64,000 bases of DNA from Pempheris klunzingeri (Eukaryota; Chordata; Actinopteri; Acropomatiformes; Pempheridae), in NCBI RefSeq assembly GCF_042242105.1, contig NC_092029.1:3095885-3159884 (forward strand), in the 5' to 3' direction. Shown piece after piece: positions 1 through 11,300 of this stretch. Made by a program: the position numbers and the translations under genes. The notes below the pieces were generated by a model, which had not been told where the DNA came from, ran no database searches, and was given only the letters and a program-made list of their open reading frames with translations. Numbering within the stretch: position 1 is the stretch's first letter; every line of letters starts with the position of its first letter.

Positions 1-1665
1 TTGACCACAGACTACAATCCTCTGGCTGGAAATCTCTTCCTCTGCGCCTGGATCTTCCTGGGAATACTGCTCACAGGTTGTTTGTGTGTGTGTGTGTGTA
101 TGTGTGTGTGTGTGTTTGTGTGTGTATGTGTGTGTGTGTGTGTGTGTACATATCAGAACCAAATATTAGAAATGTAATTTTTCCTTGTCTCATGTTTCAG
201 CCTTAATTAAGTCAGAACTGAAGAGACATAATGTCAACATGGGAGCAGACAGCAGCCACATGCAAGCAGTAAGTGCACACACACACACACACACACACAA
301 AAAGACACCCACAGGTTTGCAGCAGATCCTGTTTTTGGCCACTTTGCATGATCAGGATCTTTATGCTGTTTGACACTCAGACGCTTTGAGTCAAAGGGAC
401 TTAACTTTCACGACAATGGCAACAAACTCTATATGTTAAAAGAATACATCAAATCTACCCCAAATCCTCACATTCCCATACATTGCTCGACCATTTTCGG
501 TTCCTTCCCATCCCTGGTGTCCCTGTGGAGCGCCCTTTAGAGAGGACAGCGTTTAGCCTGAGCGTCTTTGTTCGGTATCTTTCCTCCCTCTATGGTCTCA
601 TGAAGTGACCTTATGGTGAGACAGATTCTTGAACCGTCCTCTGCTCTGCCTGAACAGAGTCCCTTGTCCGTTTGGACATTAAGTCTCTTTTGTGTTTCTG
701 CTCTGGCGTACAAACTAAACAGACCCCTCTTCAATCTGACCTCGCCACCAGCTGCTTATCTCTAATGATGTCTGAAGGCGCCCTGCAAATCAGACGTCAG
801 ACGAGCCATTAAATCTGTTCCTGTGTTCTGGACTCTTCAATCAGTCTGTAGTCCATGTTCCCACCGTCCTGCTGAGTCACCGCTGAAGTGCCCCTCAGAG
901 AAGGCAAATCATCGAACCCGTCCTCTCCCTCCTCTTCATCCTTGGCTTAGAGGTTACCATCTTAATCCAAGAGCTCACACAATCTAGTCTGAGGTTTGAA
1001 TTATGAGATAGAAAATAAACATATTGCTGCGGAACTTTTTATTCTCACAGCTGAGTTTTCACATTTTACCTTGTGAACTTTGGCTTTTGAAAATAAATCA
1101 AATAGAATAACTTTTAAGACGAGAAAATCACAATGAACTTGTTTTGCTAGCCTCATACAGGCAGGCTGCACCTCATGAGCTCAGCTTTAGTCTGGAAACA
1201 GACGGAACAGATGAATACCAGGCGAAGGAGTGAAGGTTTAATGATGACATGACTTTGTCACAACGAGGAACTCTCTTCATAGCTAAAACCATGTATTTTA
1301 GATAGAAAATGAAGAACATGGCCTGTTTTGTGTGTCAGATTTATTTATGAAGCGACTTCATCGGAGCATTTAAGAATGATTTGACATTTTCATTCGTCTA
1401 ATAGGGCTCATATTTCATGAATTGTCTCCTTTTTATTTTCATTAAACAGAGACTACTTGTAATTCATCCCTGGTTCCTCTAAAACGCAACGAATGCTTGA
1501 AGAATTCAGATCTTTTTCAGAAAAGATCATGTTTTGCTGATCGCTGTCTACATTTCTCTCTCTTAGCTTCGCACTGAGTGTCCCGGGGACTGCCCTACGG
1601 GAGACAAAACCAACGGAGTCAAGCTGGAGCCCTCGATCAGCTTCTCTCATGAAACCTCGCTGTGA
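1..1665 (+). CDS. flvcr1: FLVCR-family (SLC49) transporter, last three coding exons
   Basis: Partial at the window start. Spliced exons are <1-76, 201-268 and 1567-1665, joined in frame to a TGA at 1663-1665. The first piece encodes the end of the last membrane segment ([19 protein letters not shown] across the junction), followed by the basic motif KSELKRHN and a short cytosolic tail ending [10 protein letters not shown] final TM helix followed by a lysine/arginine-rich stretch is typical of the FLVCR proteins of the major facilitator superfamily, plasma-membrane transporters reported to move choline/ethanolamine and, in older work, heme. I prefer FLVCR1 over FLVCR2 because vash2 lies downstream in the same orientation, as near FLVCR1 in tetrapods. 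The first donor (gttgtt) is weak, and its intron is almost entirely a GT microsatellite. The catalytic body of the transporter lies outside the window. Confidence 0.78.
85..147 (+). repeat. (GT)n microsatellite in flvcr1 intron
   Basis: Interrupted GT repeat filling most of the 124-nt intron between the last two TM-proximal exons. Confidence 0.9.
277..299 (+). repeat. (CA)n microsatellite
   Basis: Pure CA run immediately downstream of the donor site of the second flvcr1 exon. Confidence 0.9.
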
Positions 1666-2827
1666 CCCTGCCAAGGCACGGGATTGCATGACAACAAGGA
1701 CGGTCTCCCTGTTGCCCCGGGGTTACAGCGTTGGCACCACGCCCTCTGTGAGCTACCTAAAGGTGAACTTGATATTAACTGCCAAGCATCATCTCCTCAG
1801 TAACTGAAAAGCTGGAGGCTCTGGTTGTGAGCCAAGTCCAATCAAGCACAGCTACAATATCAAGTGGACTCACGCCAGGCGGGTGTTCAGCACGGAGGGA
1901 GCTGATCAACACGGCTCCCAAACACTTGCACAGAAGAGGCTTTAGCTCCGATTGACAGAACTTCGAGTTTCATCCTGGAAAGGTCATTGTGGCACGAAAT
2001 GTATGCAAGCAATGACCTGCAGAAGAAGCTCCACTGCACTTTATTTGTATTGTTGGTGAAGCATGGCGCTCCTGCTGTGGTTACTATGTGTGTAAGTCCG
2101 CTTTGACCATCACAAGGTTTTGCTGTTGTCGAAACAAAATGCTGCCGTGATTCTTGATGGATCACAACAGCAGGGGAAGTTTTGGGAGCGTCTGGGAGGA
2201 AGAACTAGAGAGCCTTCTGTTTGGTTTTGTACTGCGGCCACTGCCCACCGCACAGGGCCAACATTTCCTGAGTTTACTTGAATTATTCTTTCATGCTCTG
2301 GACTTAAGTCGTAAAACAGACTGTTAATGTTGTTAATATTGAGTTCTTCTTTACATACAACAGTGGTTATGGTAGCTGCTCAGATAAGGATAGCCGGCAT
2401 AAATCATGTTTATGTGGATATGTTTTCGTGGATTGTTTCATATGCATAATAACGGGCAGATGACCGTTCGTCTTAGGAGGACTGGACAGTTACAAAAGTA
2501 CGTAAAAATGAATGCAGCTCACTCAACTGACACTGAAAACACCCAGAAACCTTTTTTTTTTTTGGTGCAGCTTCTTTTTGACACAAGTCTTACATATGAA
2601 TGTTCCTTTTATTTGCTCTGATCCATAAATAGCTGGAGTTAAACCTTCCATGGAGACTGACTGCAGCTCTCTGGTGCAGCAAAAAATCAGTCAGTAAACT
2701 CTGGGATGGCATTTAATTCCAGTCATAACAAATGATTGAGGCAAAAGGGTAAAACATTTAGAAGAATTGCATCCGGTATTCAGATTCCAGGCGTGCGTCT
2801 CCGAGCTGTTTCCCTCTTGTCCTTCCA
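1666..2827 (+). other. flvcr1 3' untranslated/flanking region, no gene seen
   Basis: Non-coding sequence after the flvcr1 stop. I see no long reading frame with protein-like composition and no strong AATAAA close to the stop. The region probably contains the 3'UTR. Confidence 0.5.
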
Positions 2828-3304
2828 TTAAAGGTTCAGTGTGTAGGATTTATTGGCAGAAATGAATATTCATAAATATGTTTTCAGTAGTGTGTAATCA
2901 CCTGAAACAAGAATCGCTGTGTTTTCTTTAGCTTAGAATGAGCTAGAAGTGGATCCTCCTTCGCGGAGTCGGTTATGTTGCACCGCCATGTTTCTACAGT
3001 AGCCCAGAATGGTTAAACACGACTTTTTGCATTGTTACACCGAAGTGGCAGCTTGAATTTGGTAGCACGAATGCACTGGTTGCAAGAAGAAGAAGAAGAA
3101 GAAGAAGAAGAATACCTCTTTGTGTTGTGCAGACAAATGGAGGATCATTCTTAGTATTTGGCACAAGTAAAAGCAAGGCAGCGTGAGTCCTCCTCAGCTG
3201 CCGTAGCTTCTCCTCTACGTTTGGAAAAGTTGGGGGCAAGGGGTGCCCAGCTATCTGCAAACTCAGCGCTAGATGCCACTAAATTCTGCGCACTGGTCCT
3301 TTAA
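2828..3304. mobile_element. MITE-like DNA element with terminal inverted repeats
   Basis: The left end reads TAAAGGTTCAGTGTGTAGGA. The reverse complement of the right end reads TAAAGGACCAGTGCGCAGAA, giving imperfect terminal inverted repeats of about 24 nt around a 0.48-kb non-coding body. This end sequence is familiar from dispersed non-autonomous DNA elements of fish genomes (memory, not searched). An AGA microsatellite (about 3086-3112) lies inside. Confidence 0.7.
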
Positions 3305-6111
3305 GTCATGAGCACAAGGGGACAGAGGGATGGTGTGTTTGCCGTGAAGGGGCCCTGAAATAATTGACACCAAGAATCAAAACACTATGCCTATGACTAA
3401 AAAAATAATTCTGTTTAGGTTTTAAACAGGTTTTTCAAAACCTGAATGTGAAAATGTTCCTATCTTGTTGTGACGACACCTTAATTTGGCTCTGACAGAG
3501 TTAAAGGAGATTATGACATCAGTTAAATGAGTATCTGCAGTAGTAGAAAAGAATATGCACTGTACAGACATAGAAAAACCACAGTGGACCAAACAGAATG
3601 TGAACATGTTCTGAGTTCAGCGCACAAAAAGAAAACACACGCACAACTTAAGGTTTTATACTCAAATGCATGATTTCCAACGTGTTTTTAATGTGGACTC
3701 AGGTCCGTTATGACACTGACAGTTAACTCAAGCTGCTGTTTGGGACATGTGGAGAAATGAAACAAGCAGAGGGAGAAGCACAAAAGTGTTCAGTTCATTC
3801 TGTAACAGAAAAAGATGCTGAATTATCTTCAGATCACTTTGTTTTATTTCTGTTCTAAAAAGGAAATCTGGCTTTTGTATTTTTTTTTTAAGTCTGAATA
3901 AATGTTGCCAACATTTTAAGTTTCAAAATAGATTTAAAATGTGTTTTTAAGTTGTTTATTCAACTTTTATCTGACAGAACAGCTCAAAGTCACAGTTTTT
4001 GTAGCTGGTAGTTTCATTCGATCTAATCTTTGACCCTTTTAGAATAAAGAGGCCATAAACAATCAGAATTGTATATTTAGGGCTCCTTATTTTTTTTCTT
4101 CTGTTTTTCAAATGGGACATCTCCGCCCCAACAAGCTTCGTGTCAGCTAATGTTTTTATTTTCTTTTTATGGAAACTTTAAAATGGGATCCAACAACGTC
4201 AGCTGTTGGCACTCTGGTTTAGCAATATTATGTTATTTCCTGTCAACACTAAAAAGTTTGCAACATTTTAAGATTAATCTTGAAAAAGTCAGTTAAAGGC
4301 ATTTGGCAGAGCCATGCTAAACTATTACGAAGTGAAGCCTCTCTGAAAGTGTCCATGTTTACTGTACAGCATCAGCACAGAGGCTTTTCACATGTTTTGG
4401 TTCATAACACACCTTTTACTTTTCCTTAAGTTACCTTTAACATGGGAGCATGTTTCTCAAACAACCGTTAAATCTTCTGTTTCACTTCTGTTTTGTTGAA
4501 AATATTTATTTGGTTCTATTGTTTTTAAACCTTTCAAAGTATTATATGTGTGTGAAACTTTAGGAAACAGTCCTAATGCTGTCTTCTGTCTTCTGTCTTC
4601 TGAGAAAAGAGCTAATATTACTTTGATAGAGCTCTTGAGTCTTGACATGTGGTCATAATTTATTTGTCATGGTAGGTTATTTATTAATGTCTTAATAAAT
4701 TATAGGAAATGATTTTAGTATGATTATTGAAGGGTTAATAACATATAGTCCTCTGGTCTGAAACATACTCAGAATTCGACATGGTCAATGCAACTTCGAT
4801 GAAACATTTCATATTTCATGACTTACATTTTCATACTTTAAGAAACTTGCTTTTGTAAAAGTGTCTCCGTAAAGATTTCATGTTTAGTTTGTCATATTTC
4901 ATGTTCTCTCCATCCTTAATCATAGATTTCTCTGTATGACCAAAATTGATTTGACAGGCTATGACGTGTTGTGGCACTAAATATGTAGATATACTAATTG
5001 TGATAAACACACAGTACTTGTTAGTTTTGGTCTTTTCATGGGGTTTGATGACAGTAACAAAAGCAGAGAATATCATCAGCCCTACCCTTTAATCTCGGAT
5101 GTATGCTGACCAAAAACCACAGTGGAGATAACTACATTTGTAGTTGTACTTTCTAAATCTATCCCACCATTTAGAAATGTAAACATTTTATGTATCTGTG
5201 AAGCTGCTGTTGGATTTGAAGTCATTTTATAAGGCTTACATAATAACCCAAACATTGTGGGATGTTGGAAAATTTTAAGTCATAAATACTGGAAACAGGT
5301 TATATGCAGATGACATTACTCTTTACATTTCTGTTGAAATTAAAAGACACAGAGTAAAATCGCTTTGATTGTCTTCATGTTTTCTCACACACTGCAAGTA
5401 TCCACTTGAACCTCCTCAACATCACTTTATCCACTTTATCCACCAAAAAAATGTCATGGGAAATCTTCGTATATCCAGTTTCAGTGACAGTTGAAGGATT
5501 ACATGTTTGTCCATAACTACAGCCACATTTTCAACCAATTAATCTCATAAAACATCCCCATAAACTAACCAACCTTTAAAACTTTTGGATATTGCCAAAA
5601 TGTACACTTCTTTGTTCAGTTAAAGCAATAATGTTCTTCAAACTGTTTGGAGATGCAGGCTTTTCTCCTGAGAGTGATATAGTACTCTCAAACATTTCTC
5701 AAGGACTCCTTTGGAGTGACTTAAGAAAAGAGGGAAGGGACAGAAACTTTTGTCTTTTAAAAGCTGTGAAAAGATATCTTAGAGTGGACAGTAAATGTAT
5801 TAGGCCCGATCATATAACTGTGTAGTGTTTCCTTTTCATTCACCAAATACTTTCTCATCTTTACCCGTCTTTCCGCCATTTTCTCCTCTCTTCGCTCTTC
5901 AGTCTATTAAAAGTCTTCCCTCCTACTCCAATAGTTTTTCACCTTAGGGGTTCTTTTAAGGGCTGTATGAATAACTTTTAAGCTTTACTAGGATCTAATC
6001 TTACATTTAAGGGTAAATCTCCAGAAAACATCAAAATTCTAAAGAATTTTCTTAAAATTTTGTCACTAAGATTAACTCATTGCAGAAGGAAGCTTTATCA
6101 ATATTGCCCCA
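3305..6111. other. AT-rich intergenic DNA, no intact gene
   Basis: AT-rich stretch with no convincing exon. The only protein-like trace is a short reverse-transcriptase motif, listed separately. Confidence 0.5.
5297..5368 (+). mobile_element. Reverse-transcriptase fragment of a decayed LINE
   Basis: One frame reads RLYADDITLYISVEIKRH before a stop. YADD is the catalytic aspartate box of reverse transcriptases, and the hydrophobic surroundings fit a LINE RT. Flanks are too decayed to class it (an L1-like origin is a guess). Confidence 0.45.
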
Positions 6112-7239
6112 GATCTGTAACTGACAAACAAACAGCAAATGAAGGAAGTAAAATGCATCTAAATGCTGCTTCATCGTGTTGCTATTAGAAACAGTTGGTT
6201 GCGCAATGACTCTCTGAGAGATTAAGCCTACAGCTTCCTCAAGACACATTTTCCATCCAGCAATTACCTACAGGCAAACGGGTATGAGCGGTGGGGTATA
6301 CCCTGGATCGGATCGACCACTCAGTCACAAAGCTGGCACATGCAATCATTCAAGCTCACAAGTGAGAGTCACCAATGAGCCGAACCTCAAGGAGCTCAGC
6401 ATCCAGAGAGATGGTTTTAACAGGGTCAGCGTGGTGGTTAGCCACAGACACCTACAGAGGTGATATTTGTTGCACTGGGTGGTGGCTGATGCTGTTTTGC
6501 AAATGATAACAAACAGGAAATTTCATCATCACCTACAGTTCTATACCAGAAGCGAAGAGACTGACACATCATCACCCGTTTCCAGAGAACAAGCACAAGC
6601 GGAGAATGGCTCTCCTCGAGTTAATACTCATTTCTGTGCATGTCTTTCTTCAGTTTGGAGGTAATTGCTCTAATTTTATTTTATTCAAGTGTTTTAGTCT
6701 TCACAAAATGTCAGCTTCCATTTAGCCAGTATAAAACCAGCACAGGTTCTATATTATGACCCTTACAATTTCTGTTGGTAATAAAAAAGGTGTTATGTTT
6801 TAGTGTGGCACAGATAACTGTAGCAGTGGGGGGTATTTTCTGCACTGCACTACAACTACAACTCTCTTAAGCTTTTGACTTTTCAGACAGTGCAGCTGGA
6901 AATATAGCCCCCCTATGTCCTCTTGTTTGCTAAAACTGTTTAAGGACATTTTTGTTCTGTGTTTTTAAAGATTTCAGTCTTCACTAGGAACCTCTGGGCA
7001 TGGGGCTGAGAGCCACAGACAGTTTAGGGAACACTGACAGATCACATTTTGAAAAACTAACAGGTCGCCGTTGTTTGACAAACAACAGGTTGGCTATAGG
7101 CAAAGCATGCTTTCTGTCAGTTGCCAATATCCTTGTACTGTTGTGACTTCTCTGATGATGTGCAGATGATGGGAGGAAAACGTCCGCTGGCAACGACTTG
7201 TTGCATAAAAATAGGTTTATTACAAAAAGATCAGTTGTC
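6112..7239 (+). repeat. Tandem segmental duplication, copy 1
   Basis: This 1128-nt unit is repeated directly at 7241-8394. The two differ by a 26-nt insertion in copy 2 (about 7375-7400) and only a handful of substitutions, so the event is recent. Each copy carries a complete leader exon and its upstream region. Confidence 0.95.
6606..6660 (+). CDS. Extra leader exon for receptor gene A (upstream copy)
   Basis: Encodes MALLELILISVHVFLQFG, a classical hydrophobic signal peptide, and ends in phase 1 at a GTAATT donor. It is the same in sequence and phase as the leader at 7761-7815 in the second copy of the duplication. It could be an alternative first exon spliced to the first V exon at 9143, or an orphan exon. 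No V exon lies between the two leaders, so it cannot form a separate gene of the usual layout. Confidence 0.7.
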
Positions 7240-7240
7240 T

Positions 7241-8394
7241 GATCTGTAACTGACAAACAAACAGCAAATGAAGGAAGTAAAATGCATCTAAATGCTGCTT
7301 CATTGTGTTGCTATTAGAAACAGTTGGTTGCGCAATGACTCTCTGAGAGATTAAGCCTACAGCTTCCTCAAGACTTCTGCAACCTAAAATTTCCGTGAAC
7401 ACATTTTCCATCCAGCAATTACCTACAGGCAAACGGGTATGAGCGGTGGGGTATACCCTGGATTGGATCGACCACTCAGTCACAAAGCTGGCACATGCAA
7501 TCATTCAAGCTCACAAGTGAGAGTCACCAATGAGCCGAACCTCAAGGAGCTCAGCATCCAGAGAGATGGTTTTAACAGGGTCAGCGTGGTGGTTAGCCAC
7601 AGACACCTACAGAGGTGATATTTGTTGCACTGGCTGGTGGCTGATGCTGTTTTGCAAATGATAACAAACAGGAAATTTCATCATCACCTACAGTTCTATA
7701 CCAGAAGCGAAGAGACTGACACATCATCACCCGTTTCCAGAGAACAAGCACAAGCGGAGAATGGCTCTCCTCGAGTTAATACTCATTTCTGTGCATGTCT
7801 TTCTTCAGTTTGGAGGTAATTGCTCTAATTTTATTTTATTCAAGTGTTTTAGTCTTCACAAAATGTCAGCTTCCATTTAGCCAGTATAAAACCAGCACAG
7901 GTTCTATATTATGACCCTTACAATTTCTGTTGGTAATAAAAAAGGTGTTATGTTTTAGTGTGGCACAGATAACTGTAGCAGTGGGGGGTATTTTCTGCAC
8001 TGCACTACAACTACAACTCTCTTAAGCGTTTGACTTTTCAGACAGTGCAGCTGGAAATATAGCCCCCCTATGTCCTCTTGTTTGCTAAAACTGTTTAAGG
8101 ACATTTTTGTTCTGTGTTTTTAAAGATTTCAGTCTTCACTAGGAACCTCTGGGCATGGGGCTGAGAGCCACAGACAGTTTAGGGAACACTGACAGATCAC
8201 ATTTTGAAAAACTAACAGGTCGCCGTTGTTTGACAAACAACAGGTTGGCTATAGGCAAAGCATGCTTTCTGTCAGTTGCCAATATCCTTGTACTGTTGTG
8301 ACTTCTCTGATGATGTGCAGATGATGGGAGGAAAACGTCCGCTGGCAACGACTTGTTGCATAAAAATAGGTTTATTACAAAAAGATCAGTTGTC
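7241..8394 (+). repeat. Tandem segmental duplication, copy 2
   Basis: Second copy of the leader-bearing unit (see 6112-7239), 1154 nt with a 26-nt insertion relative to copy 1. The right boundary abuts a GGCGCC-containing sequence at 8395 that is absent after copy 1. Confidence 0.95.
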
Positions 8395-11300
8395 CAACAG
8401 GCGCCACGGTTAACTGGAAAGACGTAACCCAATTATTCGTCTCATACAGACAGAGTACCTAACTTAACGTCTCTCCCCAGCTCCTCTGAATGTCATCTTT
8501 TATACCTTTAAAAAACGCTGGCCTCACCATATGGTTTCCCTCAGTAGCAAGGCCCAAAGAGGTCTTGCCCTAATATGGAGGGATGTATAGAGATTGTCAT
8601 CCTGCAGCACCCTGACCTTATCTGTTAACACATACCATGCATTCTACATACCATACATAACACATCAGATACCACAGTACGCATCTCTTTTCGATGTCCA
8701 TCATTTGATACAACATGCAAAATTAATTCTACAATGAAATTCACCCTCGGGGGAAGTGCAGAGTCTGACGGAGGTGTATTTGTGAACAAAATGGTTCCTG
8801 TCTCCTTGTATGCCTCCTCTCTGAGATCCACTTCTAAATGTACAGTCTGTGCACAGCAGAAGGGACGGAGCCATCTTGTGGCGTCATGGGGAAACTAACA
8901 TTCGCCCTACAGGTATCCTCGAGATATAAATAAAAAAAAAAAAAAAAATTCTCTCTTGTGTAAACACAACCACAGAAGTTCCTTCTTACTGGTTGCAAAC
9001 GCAGAAACCCAATTCAAGAACTGCACAATCTTTTGCCATCGTTTTTGAGAATTAACCCTCAAATAACCTGCTTAGTCCCCATGCAGATGATTTGATATGT
9101 GTTTTGTCTTTTCTTACATAAGGTCTCTTTTCTTTCCGACAGGCATCAGTGGACAAATCTATGTCTACAAAGCACCTGGACATGAAGCCGTTCTGCCCTG
9201 TGGCAGAGCAGCATCCTCTGACCCAACATGCTTCATCATCGAGTGGCTTTACAACAGAAACAGCACTGCTGTCACCATGGCTGTTGGTAATGAAGGAGAT
9301 GTCAGGAGGAGTCTGGGCACTGACTGCTCATTGGTCATTAAGAAGATCACTGCTGAGGATGCTGGACGCTACAACTGTCGGCCGTGGAGGACCATTGATC
9401 AGGATTCACTTGTATTTCTAAATGTTCTGACAAGTGAGTCTCATTTCCATTGACAGTCATCATCAAGAGGGAATCCTACTATTAGCTTTCATTAAACTAA
9501 AAGTCTTTCTTGTTACACACCCTTTTCCTGTCCACTATGATTCACCCAAGCATTATTAGGACAAACCTTTGATTCAAAGATGTTTCTAAGATTTCACATG
9601 GAACTAAATATCTCACCAGTGAGGGATGTTGTGCTTGGTTCTCTGTATATACACTCACCTTGTGTACAATTTAATCAAAACGTGATGAACAGTATCTTGT
9701 GTGGATGCAGTAACATGTTGAGGCTCAGTGTAGTAAAACTGAATTAATTTAACTTATTATTTTAACCCAGACCATAAAGAGAAAACTGATGATAATAAAA
9801 GAAAGCTGGAAATAGTCCACCATAGTGTTTTCTCTCTCTCCACGGTCACTCTGGGGCTCTGTAGTCATCACCTGTTTTCTCTCAGTCTCTCCATCTCCAG
9901 CAGACGCTGATCCAAAGACAGACGGTGAGCTCACGTTAAAGTGCTCTCTGCTGAGATTCAGTGACTTCAGTCCTTGTCCAAAGAAAAGCATGCGCTGGAT
10001 GGATGAGACAGGAGCTGTGCTGCTTGGTAAAGGAGTCGGGTACAAGTTCCTCGGACAGAAGAACTGCGTCTCTGCTCTGAGAGTAAAGCGTCAGGACGAC
10101 CACAACAGGAGATACACCTGCCAGTTTGTTAACAACAACAGAGTAGAGACCCAGGCCGACTACACACCTGTCTTCACAGGTAGGATGTGACATATGTTAT
10201 TGGGTGAGATGGCATGCAGCCCGCCAGATGAAAAAAGCTTTACCTCTTAACATATTGAAGATTAAATATTGTCACAATAGGAATATTGTGAATATCATGG
10301 TTATTTTGTCTGGCAGAGGATTAAATATTTCTCCATGTGACAGAGTGATGACAGCTTTTACATTATTACTTGATGCAGTTCCTCCATACAGTGCACAGAC
10401 TAATAAAGTGCACATAAAACTAAACAATGACATCAGATCTGTAGATTTCATTTGATCTGATCCCACTTTTATTTACTCTGACCGACTGTGTGGTGTTTTT
10501 TGTTGTAGTTTTAAGAGTGGAGACAAGCTGTGTTCCTAAAGGAGCCCACAATTCATTTATTAACTGAGACGTAAATGGAAATTTCTCTCTAATATAAACA
10601 CAACCACCAGATGGTGACACATTCCCTCTCTGGTTGTGTACGCAGAAACTCAATTCAGACCGGCAGGCATCAGTGGACAAATCTCTGTCTACAAAGCACC
10701 TGGACATGAAGCCGTTCTGCCCTGTGGCAGAGCAGCATCCTCTGACCCAACATGCTCCAACATTGAGTGGCTTTACAACAGAAACAGCACTGCTGTCACC
10801 ATGGCTGTTGGTAATGAAGGAGATGTCAGGAGGAGTCTGGGCACTAACTGCTCATTGGTCATTAAGAAGATCACTGCTGAGGATGCTGGACGCTACAACT
10901 GTCGGCTGAGGAGGGACATTGATCAGGATTCACTTGTATTTCTAAAAGTTCTGACAAGTGAGTCTCATTTCCATTGACAGTCATCGTCAAGAGGGAATCC
11001 TACTATTGGCTTATAGTTTTGGTACAAAAGTGTTTAAAGTCATTCCACCTGCACATCAGTTTCCTGTCTTCTATGCTTTTATGTGCTATTTACATACATG
11101 ATTGATGTAGGTATTATTAGGACACCCTTTTTGTTTCAAGGGAAGACAATATCCATAAGCACGCAGTTCACGTGAAACTGAATGGCTCACAGGTTTGGAC
11201 ATGAATTAATCAAAACGTTGGAACAAAATGTGTCTCTCAGTAGCATCTCAAGTGCTCAGTGTTGTGAAACATTCCCTTTTTGGCAGATTGAAAGAGCTTA

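Noticed and set aside
1453-1689. Minus-strand frame across the last flvcr1 exon
   Set aside because: The plus strand here has a proper acceptor, phase-matched exon and stop, so the minus frame is incidental.
9149-9421. Second open frame overlapping the V1 exon (also seen at V2 and the gene B V exon)
   Set aside because: A shadow of the Ig exon in another frame; it lacks cysteine and Ig motifs, while the chosen frame carries all of them.
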